The position numbers and the translations under genes were made by a program. DNA of 19,767 bases from Isotricha intestinalis (lineage: Eukaryota > Ciliophora > Litostomatea > Vestibuliferida > Isotrichidae). Under the pieces are notes generated by a model. It saw nothing but the letters and a program-made list of their open reading frames with translations, was not told the DNA's origin and did not search any database. This document shows, piece after piece, positions 1 through 12,000 of this stretch; within the stretch, counting starts at the first letter, position 1, and every line of letters starts with the position of its first letter. The stretch is from positions 1-19,767 of the forward strand of contig JAJJLU010004046.1 in assembly GCA_023807065.1 (NCBI GenBank). The letters run 5' to 3'.

Positions 1-3000
1 TTACTCCAGAGACTTCAGTTTCAGATTTAATTGGAAAATATATTCCTAATAAAAAATATGATATTGAAAGAAATATGATTGAATGGAAAGATGGACCTTT
101 ATTAAAAGCTGTTAAATATGGTTATAGTGGAGTATTTGATAATATAAATTTAGCCCAAACTAAAGTCATAGAAAGATTAAATAGTTTATTAGAACCAAGA
201 AATTTTGAAAAAGAAAATATTTTTGATATTCCTGAAAATAATAAAGAAAATTCGGTATCAATCAATAAAAATTTTATTTTTATTGCTACTTGTGAAAATA
301 AATCTTTATATCAACTATCTCCTGCTTTTCTGAATAGATTAAATATTATAACAATTGATGATCAATTAGAAAATATAGAAAAAATAAAATTAATAACATT
401 TATTAATAAAATTTCTGAGCAAGAGATGAATAAAAGTCCAATTCCTAATCAATTAATTGAAGAAATTTATAATATTCAAATCAATAATCATTACAAAGTT
501 TCTCAATTGGCAAGATTTATAAAAGTAACAATTAGAATTTATAACAAGTTTAATTTAATAGACTTTAATGAATTAACAAATTATTCTCTTAAATTACTTC
601 AAGAAGAATCAAATATTGAACCGCCAATAATTATTCAAGAAGGACTCGAAAAAGTAATTAATTGTAAAAGTTTAACCACTTCAAATGATGAAAAATTTTA
701 TTTTAAAAATTCAAAAATCTTAAGCAAATGATGGTAAATTTATATGCTTGTATGATAGGAAGAATTCCAGTTTGTCTTATTGGTTCCACAGGTATAGGTA
801 AAACAAGTATGGCAAAAGCTTTTTCATATTTTGCAAACGAAAATCCTCATATATTATATTCTTTTAATATGGAAACTCAAATTGATGATTTATTTGGAAC
901 ATATTCTTTTGAGCATGGCTTTCCAATTATTATAAATGGTCCTCTTACCAAAGCAATTGAAGAAGGAAAAATTTTTATTGCAGATGAACTTAATTTAGCA
1001 GAAAAATCAATTTTAGAAAGTATTGCAATTGTTCTTGAATCATCTACAGATGGAACAAAAGTTTTAATCCCTGGAATTGAAGAAACAATTAATTATAATA
1101 AAAATTTCTTTTTCATTGCTTGCCAAAATGATATAAAAATGAAAGGAAGAAATGAATTGCCTGAAATTATTAGGAAAAGAATTAAATTTTTTGAATATCC
1201 AATTTTAAGTAAAGAAGATATAGAAATAAGTTGCAAAGAAATTGCAGAAAATGAATTAGAAAAAAATTTAATTCCAAAAAATTTTCCTAAAATATTTCAA
1301 CTTTTATGAATAAGCTTAATGAAAAATATATTCAGGAAATTGGAATTTGGTCAATGAGAAATATAAGGAAACTTTTTAGAAGAATTTATAATCAACAATT
1401 ATGAGAAAAAAATGATAAAAATATTATTCCTGAAATTCAAATATTAATTTTTATTTTAGGAGGGATTGTTCCAAATAAAAGAAATGAAATTTTTTGTAAG
1501 ATAAGGGATTTAATTATTGAATGTTTTTCTACTAATAAAGAAAATGTATCTTTAATTGATGATTTATTTAATGAAAAAAATGAACCTAAAATTGAAATAT
1601 TCGAAGAAAAAAAATATTTAATGAATTGAAAAATTGGGATAATTCTTCCTCCTGAATTCCATCATATTAATGAAGAACTTCCTTCCTTTTTAAATTGTTT
1701 ATTTTTCACTTTATTTGTCTATTTTAAGGAGTGTTTACTTTTTTGCGGACTCTCTGGGTATAAAACTTTTATTGCAAAAAAAATATCATCCAAAGATACT
1801 CCAATACTTAATCTTTATCAAGAAACTTCTATTTCTCAATTATTAGGTTCTGTTATTTTAACAAACAATTTTAAAGCAAAAGAATTTTATTTGGAAGAAA
1901 TACTTAAGATATGTTATTCAACTTCTAAATTAAAGGAATTCAAACAAAAATTAATTGCTTTAAAAAATGTAATATTAAAAGATGGGGTACATAAAAAAGA
2001 ATTAATTGAAAATAAATCATTTATAGAAGAAAATATTACTAATGAAAATAGCATTAATGAAGCTGAAAATAATTTTTCTTCAAGAAGGAATAGAAAAAAA
2101 AAAAGGTTCAAAAAAAATATATATATATAATATTGACAATTTTGATAATAAAGATAAATCAGATGCAGAATTAATAGAATTTAAAACTGAAATTGATGAA
2201 TTAATTAAACAAAAAATTAAAGAAAGAAGTTTAAGTTTATCTTTACAAAATATTATAAAAAATCTTAAAGAAAAATTATTTGAACCTATTGAACAAAAAG
2301 AGAATAATTTATTGGCTGATTTCACAACAATTTTCAAAGGAGGAATAATTTTAGAAAATATTTTGAGACAAACATCAATAATTTTAAAAAATATAACAAA
2401 TTTATCTATTGCAGTTTTGGAAAGATTTAATGACTTATTAAATTATAATCCAAAAATAATAATAAATGAAGATTATTGTGGAACTTATACTGGAAATAAT
2501 AAAGAATTGACAGATTTTTCTGATTCTTTTAGAATAATTGGTATATGTTCATCGGAATCATTTAATAATTTATCAGAAGCAGCAAAAAATAGATTTACAA
2601 TTTTATATACTACTGAATATAATGATATTGAAAAAAATATAATTTCAAAATTATATTTACCTAAACTCCCAACTAATTTTGAACAATTTATTACTAGATA
2701 TAAAAAAACAATAAAGAAAGAAGTTCCCTTTCCAAATATTTTTAAGATATTAAATTTTTTGAAAATAATCATAATTAATAAAGATAAATTAAATGTTGAA
2801 AAATATCTTGTTCTTTCTATATATAAATCTTTAAATCATTTTTTGAGAACAAAAGAAGATAAAAATAGATTCAAATCATTAATAAACAAATTCTTTGAAT
2901 CATCAAAAAATTATGATATTTTAAAATCAGAACAAAAAAATAAAAGTCCTTTTAGTTTTAAAGGCACTCAATTATTTTCAAACAGAACAAATTTATATAT

Positions 3001-6000
3001 TGATTCAAATAATTTGAAAGAAAACAATTCAAATATTGCTTTTGTTGAACCATTTAATGAATTAATTGACTGCATTCATACTTGTATTGCAACTCATTTT
3101 CCATTAATAATTGAAGGAAGTAGTGGAAAAGGAAAAAAAACAGCAATAGAATATATAAAAGAAATTCTTTGATATGAAATTGTTTATATTCCTATTTCAA
3201 GTTCTACTACAGTCGATAATTTATTTTGTAAAAATAACCCAATTCATAATGGTAAGGAATTAACTTTTGAATTAATTGAATCAGATTTATTAAAATCTAT
3301 AAAAACTGGTGCTTCTGAAAGAAAAATTATTGTAATTGAAAATTTAGAATAAGCTTCTTCAAATATTTTAGATGTTTTGGTTCCAGTTTTTGAATTTTCA
3401 AGAGATAAAATTTTATCACCAACTGGTGATTATGAAAATAAGGGAACATTTAATTTAATTGCTACTTTCGATCCTACTACTAAAGGGAACTCAATAATTA
3501 ATTGTTTACTTTTATCTATTCAAAATTCTTCTGTTATATTTGATTTAAATGAATATTCAAAATATGATATAGAACAAATTTCTTTGAAGATGCTTGATGA
3601 AAAAGAAAATAATATTGAACTTAAACATTTTTTAAAAGATTTAGATTTAATCACTTATTTTGCTCGTAAAAATTTATTTAAAGAAATTTTTACTTTAAAT
3701 GATATAAAAAAATTTGATAAATTTAGAAAGGAATAAAATAATACTTTTGATTATAATATACTTGCCAAAATACTATTAATTAATAGATTTGCTTTGAAAA
3801 ATGAAATGGATAAAGCAACCCAAGAACTTAAATATAATTTCCATGATTTTTGGCCTGAATTTACATACGTTCTAGAAGATGAAATTTTGTTTTCTATTTC
3901 TGCTTTAGATTCAGATTCAGAAATTAGTATTCCAGCAAATATTAACAAAGAAAAAATGGAATTATTAGAAAATTCAATATTTTCTCTTACTCCAGTACAA
4001 AGAATAGGATTAATTTTTATGTTATTATCCGTAAATTCAGAAATTCCTTGTATTTTACAAGGACCAAAGGCGTCAGGAAAAAGTTTTCTAGTAAAACATT
4101 TTGCTAAACTTATAGGCAAAAATTTAAAAGTTATTGAATTAACTAATGATTCAGGTATATCAATTTTAACAGGCCAAATAGTTCCAAATTCAGAAATTTC
4201 AAATAATGATATTAATGAAATAAAAGAATTATTTAATTAAGTTTTGGAAATTCCAAATTTGAAAAATATTGATGGATTAAGCAAAATAAATATAGAAGAT
4301 CCTACCTCATGGAAACCATCACAATTTAGAAAAATATTAAATAGTATAAGAGAAATAGATAAATCAATTTTTGAAGAAAATAAAGAACTTATGAATAAAC
4401 TTAAAAAAAAATTATTATCTGAATTATCATTTTTAAAACATTTAAAACAGGAAGATTCAATTTTTATAAAATCTTTGATTGAAAGTGATTGGATATTATT
4501 AGATGGAATTGAATCTGCTCAACCAGAATTATTTGAAAGAATAATTTTCATTATGTGATTTCTCTAATCCAAGTTTAAATTTATATGAAAAGGGACCTGA
4601 ATATGTTTATTCAAAGAATTCAGAAAATTAAAAATTAAAATTCACAAAAATTTTAGATTATTTATAACTTATAACCCTTTTGAAGTAGAACCACAAAAAA
4701 GATTAAGTCCTAGATTTTTGAATAAATGTGCAACTTTTACTTTACCTCCTATTGATGATACATTAAATAATTCTGCACTATTACTTTCTGGTCGATTTAA
4801 AAATCAAAATTATTTCAAAAATTTAAATCAGGAATTTGCTGCAAGATTAGCTAAAGTTCATCATACTGCTAAGGAAAAATCTATTCAAATGAAAGAATTA
4901 TTTGCTGGAAGAAGAATTTTTTCAGGAAGATCTTTAAATTTTATTATAATTCTATTTTTAATAGTAAAAAAAAGGATAATTATAATCAAATTATTAAATC
5001 AATTATTCAAGATTGTTACTCTTATTCTTATATAAAACCAAAAGAATTAGAAATAGAATTAATTGATGCATTTGAAAAAGAACCAGAAAATCAATTAATG
5101 CAATTTTTAAAGAGAGATGAAAAAATGAAGAAAAAATATGAATTAATAAATATTACTTTAAATACTTTAATAAAAGATCAGAATAAATCTATTGATTTCT
5201 TAGAAATGTTAAACAATTGTGGATATTATAAACTTAATGATTTAAAAAAAAAAATGGATTATTTCAATTATTAAAAAAAGTACTTGATAATATTGATAAA
5301 AAAAATAAATATTATTCATCTTTGAAAGCTTTATATTATATAATTAAAGAATTTATAATTCGAATTGATAATAAAGATGAAGAAATTAAAAATAAGATTT
5401 TATGGCAATATATTAATTCAGAAAATTTGTATAGAGATCATCTTTTAAATATTCCTCAAAGAAAATATTTTATTTTAACTGAATTATTTAAAAAAAAACA
5501 AAACAATTTTTTACAAGAATTAAAGTATCAAGATTTTGAAGAGTATATTAAAAAAGATAATATTGAAAATCCTTTTTTTTCTTTATGTAAAAATGAAAAA
5601 GATATTATATTTAATGCATTTTCAATTTCTTATATTTATCCCCAATTAGACATTTTTCAAGAAAATGATTTATATGAAGAAGATTTTGAAGATGGAAACG
5701 AAAATAATGAGGAAAATATTAATAAAATTTTAGATAAAATTCCACAATTAAATGTTGATATTCTCAAATTGACATTTAAATTTTTAGGATTTAAAAAAAA
5801 ATATACAATAGAAAATGGTATAAGAATTGATTCATTAAAATGTATATCTTTTTTTGAAAACATTAATGAATTAATTAATGGTGAATATTTTGTGAATATT
5901 ATTAATGATAATTATAGAGAAGAGCAAATAAAAAAGAACTTACCAAAAAGAAATTTCAACAATCAAATGAAATTTAAAAGTATTATGTAGATTAAAAAAT

Positions 6001-9000
6001 AATAATTTGAGTGATATAAATATAGAATTAAATAATTTGTTTAATAATATTTTTGAAAAATGGAAGGAAAGATATGAAAATTTTCATTATAATCAATTAA
6101 CTCAATGGTATTATAAAATTCAAATTGATTTTGAAACAGAAAAAATTAAACAATAAATAGATGAATTGAGAAAAGAAATTGAAAAAAATAATACAAATAG
6201 AGGAAATGATTATTTAAATGGATTAGAAGAATATTTAATAACAATTGAACCAACTAAAGAAAATTATGAAAAAATAAAAAATCAAATTGAAGAAATAATA
6301 AATTTTTCAAAATACTTAAAATAAAAAGAATATACTACTATAATTTTCCCTTCAATCCCTATTAATATTGATAGATTTAATATAAAACATTCTAAATTTC
6401 ATAAAGTAATTGAAGAAATTATTTCCTATTCAAAAAGTTATTCTCTAACTGAAAAAATAATAATTGGAGAAAAAAGGGTTCAATGTTTAATGGAACTAAG
6501 TAATCAAAAAAATTTACAAAATTTTTTTGATGATTTTGATTCAAAAATTTGGTTAAATCTTAAAAGAAGAAATTATACTAAAAATTGCAACAAAACTTCA
6601 AACTTATTTAAAATCTATTTTATATAGTATATTTTATAATATTGATTTAGACTATTTAAAAAGAGATAATATAATTAAACAATTAAATAAATATATAGAA
6701 AGAAGTTGTATTACTGATTTTGATATTCATTGGGCTAATAGTTTATATAAAAATTATGAAACTGATTTTATTCTTACAATTCCTTATTTAGAAATTAAAG
6801 ATTTAATTTATATGTTTGCAATTGAAAATTTACAGGATGAGAAAAAAAATCTAAATGGTTTTTTATTAAAATCTAAAAAAATTTTATTAAAAGAAAAAGC
6901 AACAGAATTTTATAAGGGGGTTTTAAATTTATTAAATGAGAAAGAAAAAAATATTGAATATATAATTAATTCTATTTTTGAGATTTCAATAAATACTTTT
7001 CTTCAAGAAAAAATAAAATTATATGATAAAGAAATAAATGAGATAAAAATAAAATCTGGAAATTATAAGTAAATAATAAAAAAAATTAAAGAAAATGAAA
7101 ATGAAAATTTAGACTCTTCAGATAAAGATTTTCTAGAAATAATATTAAATTTATATGATAAAATATCTTTTGAAAATAAAGAAAAAATTGAGGTTAGAGA
7201 TATGTTTTTTATCAAAGAACCATCTTGGTCTTCAATGAATTTAAATGAGCAATATAAAGAATTCCCTTCTTTATTATTTTTCTTAATTAATAATCCTAAA
7301 TGTGAAAAAGAATTACAATATAAATTAGAAAATTTTCAAAATAATAATCAACAAATCCCCCTTTTTTTAATTTTTTTAAGGATTTTTTCATCACAATCAA
7401 ATCTAAAAATTGATTATAAAAAGGAAACTCTAATTTATAATATTATTTTAAAAGAATTAGAAATTCAAATCCATAGATATATAAAAGAAAAACAAATTAT
7501 TAAAAATATGGATTGGATTGGATTATTAACTAATATTGAAAGTAAATTCATTAACCCAAAAATGAAAAAAATATATAATTATTTTAAAACTTTATGTTCC
7601 TTTGAATTAAATAATTATGGTATTAAAATAATTTTAGAAAAAATATTTCAAAATTTTATTAGTGTAATTTTACCAAAAATATTTTTAGGAGAAGTTGATA
7701 AACTTTTTGAAGAAGATATATTTGATGAAAAATCTATTATTTTATATTTTACTAATTTTATCGAAAAATTTAAATTGGAATTAGAAGATGCATAAAAAGA
7801 AAAAGAAAATATATATTTAAATAAATTAAATAATTGTTTTAAAAGTTTATTAGATTTATTTGAAAAACCCAATATAAAAGAGCTATATCAAAATTTTGTA
7901 GATTCAATCAAAGATGATATAAAAGAAGAAAAAGAAGAAAATAAAAAAAAATATTTAATCCCAAAATCGAAAAATTAAAAAATGACATAACTTTTCTTTG
8001 TGAATATCAAAAAGAATATACTAACTGCTATAATATTTTAATAAAAGGAAGAAATAATTTTATTGAATTTCATAAACATATTAAATATTTAATTGAAATA
8101 GAAGAAAAATTAAAACAAAATGAGTCTTTTGAACAAAAAACTAAAAAAACAAAGTACAATTTATATTATTATTCAATTCAAATAATATCAAAAGAATTAT
8201 CTTCAGAATTAATAGTATTGCCAATTAATTTTACTATAAAATTGGAAAAAGAATCATATATTTATATACCTTTTAATGGTATAGAATCATCAAATATTAA
8301 AATAAATATAAAAGAAACTTCAATACCTGTTAAAATACATATTGAAAAAAAAAAAATTGAAAAATTGGATGAAGATAAATTTGAAAAATATATTGAATTA
8401 AAATCAAAAGAATTAAATAAATGCAAATCAGATGGATTAAAAAGTATAACTATTAATTTTTTTCCAAAAATTAAAATAGATGATATGGAATTTGAAATAA
8501 ATGAAAATAATGATTATACAGACAAATTAAATAATATATTTAATCAATTTTATAAAATATTAAATGAATATACTTCATCAGAAGAAACTAAAAAATTTTC
8601 AATTATTGAAAAAAATTTGACAAAATTGAACCAAATTAGAAGAGATTTAGAAAAAATGGAATTATCTACTCCTATATTTATTGATGGGATTGGAAAACCT
8701 AATAAGACTGAAAAAGTACTACAAAATTTAAGAACATTTAAGAATTATTTTATAAGTATATTAAATGAAATTAAAGATGCTTTGGCTCTAAAAGATGATA
8801 TAAATAAAAATTTACAAACAAATTTAAATAACTTTGATAAATCAATAATTTTATTTGATTTAAGAAATATTATTGATGATACTCCTAAAGAATATGAAAA
8901 AAATGTTGATTTTTCCAAACTCAAAAAAGAAAATGATAATTTATTTCCATATATTTCAAAAGATGATAATATCCTTTATTTTTATTTATCTGAATATAAT

Positions 9001-12000
9001 TTAGTAATGGAACCAATCATACCTTCTTTATATCAAAATGGGAAATATACTTTTAATATAGTTTCTTTTGTTGAATCTTCACTAGAAGCAAAAATTGAAA
9101 TGGAAGAATCTAAAGCACAAAAGCAATTTTCAGTATCAAATATATTAGAACCTTTATCATCAATTTCAATATTTTTTAAAATTCCTGGAATGGAAATAGA
9201 AGAACCAATTGAAAAGAATTATATAGGGAAACTAAAAGTCTCTATCAAAGATAATAAAAATAGTGAAGCATCAATTAATTTTAATTTCAAATTCCAATTC
9301 ATTCCTCTTAAAGTATTATTTAATGGTTTAGATAATGAATATGAATGGAAAGGAAAAATCTATTACTTTTAAAAAATAAAATAAATATAGGTGATTTTAT
9401 TCATTTTAATATAGAAATTATGGGGTTTCAACCTAATGATGATTTTTATAATGGAAGGATTGAAAGAATAAGTTTAGAAGATAACGAAGTTGAAAAGCCT
9501 GTAATAAAAATTAATAAAAATGTTTTTTCAATAACAATTCCATCAATAGATAATAATCAAAACAAATTACATGGATTAATTAATATATATATCACAGAAA
9601 AATTATTTATCCCAATTGAAATAAATGCTGATATTATAAATAAAAAAATATATTTAGCGTCCTATGATTATATTAATGGTTCATATAATCAAAATAAATA
9701 TGACTTATTTTTATATAAAAATTTTAAAGGATATACTTTACATATTATTGTTGCAATAGATGATAATTTAGAGCATGAGTTACAAGTAAAAGTCCCAACA
9801 CACAAAAATATTCAATTTAAAGCAATTAATTGTGAAAATAAAATAAAGTTTAATTCTTTTTATACTGTAGATATAAAAGTAATTTTAGGGGATTTTGTAA
9901 AAGAACCAGAAACATTAACTTTTGTAGTAGATAAAGTGCAAGAATTATTAAAATGTAATTTATATTATGATAATTCTTCATCTATATTGGAAAAAGATTT
10001 CTCCAAAATTCCTTTTTTTTTATTATAATAAAGTAAAAAATAATTAGAACAAATAAAAGATAAAAATAGTATTAAAGAGGAAACAATCATATATACTCCT
10101 TTTTTTCCATATATTGTAGATAAAACTAGAATAAATTTAATAAAATTTAATAAAATGGATTTAGTAAATATTAATGATGATAAGATTATTTGTATAAACA
10201 AAAAAAACGAAGAAATTAATTTAATTGAATATAATGAATATATCAATAATAAAAATAATTATATAAAAATTTTGACTTTAAGAGATAGTATACCAGAAAA
10301 ATTTTGGATTCCTAATACCCAAATATCAGAAGATGATGAATATGAATTATTAGATCCAACTAAAGAAAATATTAAGAAAGCTGAGAATGATATTTCTAAC
10401 ATTTTAACTTTATGGGAGAAATTGAAATCTTTTTATCACAAATCACTTTTATAATTTCATTTATTATTTAAATAAAGAAAGTTATGATAAAAAGATTAAA
10501 ATATTTAAATAAAAATATTTTTAAAGATAAAAAAATTGAAAAATATCTTTTTGTCCCAGAAAAACATTTGGAAATAATAAACTTTAGAAATATAATAAAT
10601 AATTAAAGAAAATGATAATCACTGTATTGATTACTCTATTCTAGAAAATATTAGAGAACTAAAATTTAAACAATACACTGAAAAAAAATTTTTAGATAAT
10701 TTGAAAACTATTTTCAAAAAAAAAAAAATTGGTAAAGACACAAAGATTTAAATGGCTATTTATTGAAAATAAAAATCCTGAAAAAATTGAAAATATTCAT
10801 AATTATAATCCAAAAATATTTGATAATGAAAAAGTAAAGGAGATTGTTAAAACTGCTCAAATACATAAATCAATGTTAGATATTCCTAAGCTAAATGAAA
10901 TTAATTCTATAGATAAATATATAAAAATGTATAAACAATTAACTTTTTCATGTAGAGCAATACCTTTTTCTATGGGCGAAGATTCAAAAAAAATTACTAA
11001 TTTAATTAATTTTCTTTATCGAATTTATAAAATATCTGAATCTTCAAATAATCAATAATTTTTGATGAAATTCAAATTTTTCAAAAATCTTTTGATATTT
11101 TAATATCTACATTAAGAAAATTGGGAATCCATATGAAAAATATAGAATCAAATATGAAAAATATAGATTCAAATGAATTATATATAGAAAAACCACAACC
11201 TATATCTTTAACTAAAGAGACTATATGGAATTCAAGGATGAATAAACAAAAAAGTTTTAATAAAGAAGAAGTAGAAGAAAAAAATATAAAAACAGAAAAT
11301 CCATTGAATAACAGTTCTTTAGAAACAGAAACAGAACAATTAAATAATTCAATCTCCTATAAATTAAATGAAAAAGAAATGTTTGATTTTCTTTTATTGA
11401 ATAATGAAGAAAAAAAGTTTAAAGAAAAAAAGTTTGAAGAACCAATAATATATGGAAGAAAAGGTGATACTTTTTCTGAAGCCAAAATAGAGGAAATTAA
11501 CTATTTAAATAAAAATGAAGAAAATGTTATTAATGAAGTATTAAAATTAATGATTTCTTCTTCCTCACCAAATATTATTTTTCCTGAAGAAATTAATAAT
11601 GAACTTACTCAAGATGATTTTGAACTATCTTATGAATATAATCTACCTGCTTTAATCTTACTATCCAAAGCTAATTATTTAACATTAAAATTATATCAAA
11701 ATTTTGTTAAAGATGAATGTAATTTTAAAAATATTTGTGTGATAATAGGAATAGATTGTTCAAGAACTATAAATGAAAAATGCAAAGTTATTCATTCATT
11801 ATTTATATTTTCTCTTATTAATCAATTTAATATTATGGGAATACCATATTCAATTGTTATTTTTGCAGATTATAAATTTCAATATATTATAAAGGAATTT
11901 AATGAACCTCATTCAGAAGAAATTTTTCAAAGAATATATGATTCAATTACTGTAAAAAGATTTGCAACAAAAATCGCTGATGTATGTTATTTTATTAAAA

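Larger units (their letters stand above)
10029..11729 (+). other. Second linker, frame-broken, low complexity
   Basis: The frame continues through three TAA codons (10026-10028, 10029-10031, 10041-10043) in a Gln/Lys-rich stretch. It then changes several times between 10450 and 11060, including at the twelve-A run near 10717-10728. From about 11062 to 12010 one frame is open. Sequence is charged and Asn-rich (11121-11500), with two short in-gene tandem repeats. Around 11540-11700 it becomes structured again (LPALILLSKANYLTLKLYQNF), leading into VWA 1. No catalytic motif is seen. Confidence 0.5.

Noticed and set aside
3751..4119. Minus-strand ORFs opposite the AAA and VWA regions (for example 3751-4119, 2485-2772, 7648-7872, 9965-10246)
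   Set aside because: They are antisense shadows of the giant gene, with no conserved motif and composition typical of a reversed coding strand.
75..4558. Separate small genes at 75-731, 728-1309, 2042-3172, 3377-3736, 3794-4240 and 4244-4558
   Set aside because: They are pieces of one AAA array. Several lie in the same frame, separated only by a reassigned TAA or TGA; the others are joined at homopolymer frame breaks. Their apparent Met starts fall inside conserved domains.
4545..4650. Euplotes-type +1 programmed frameshifting with TGA as Cys
   Set aside because: TAA is read in frame at many sites without a shift, the shifts go in both directions, and they show no shared AAA-TAA or AAA-TAG slippery site. 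TGA positions fit Trp better.
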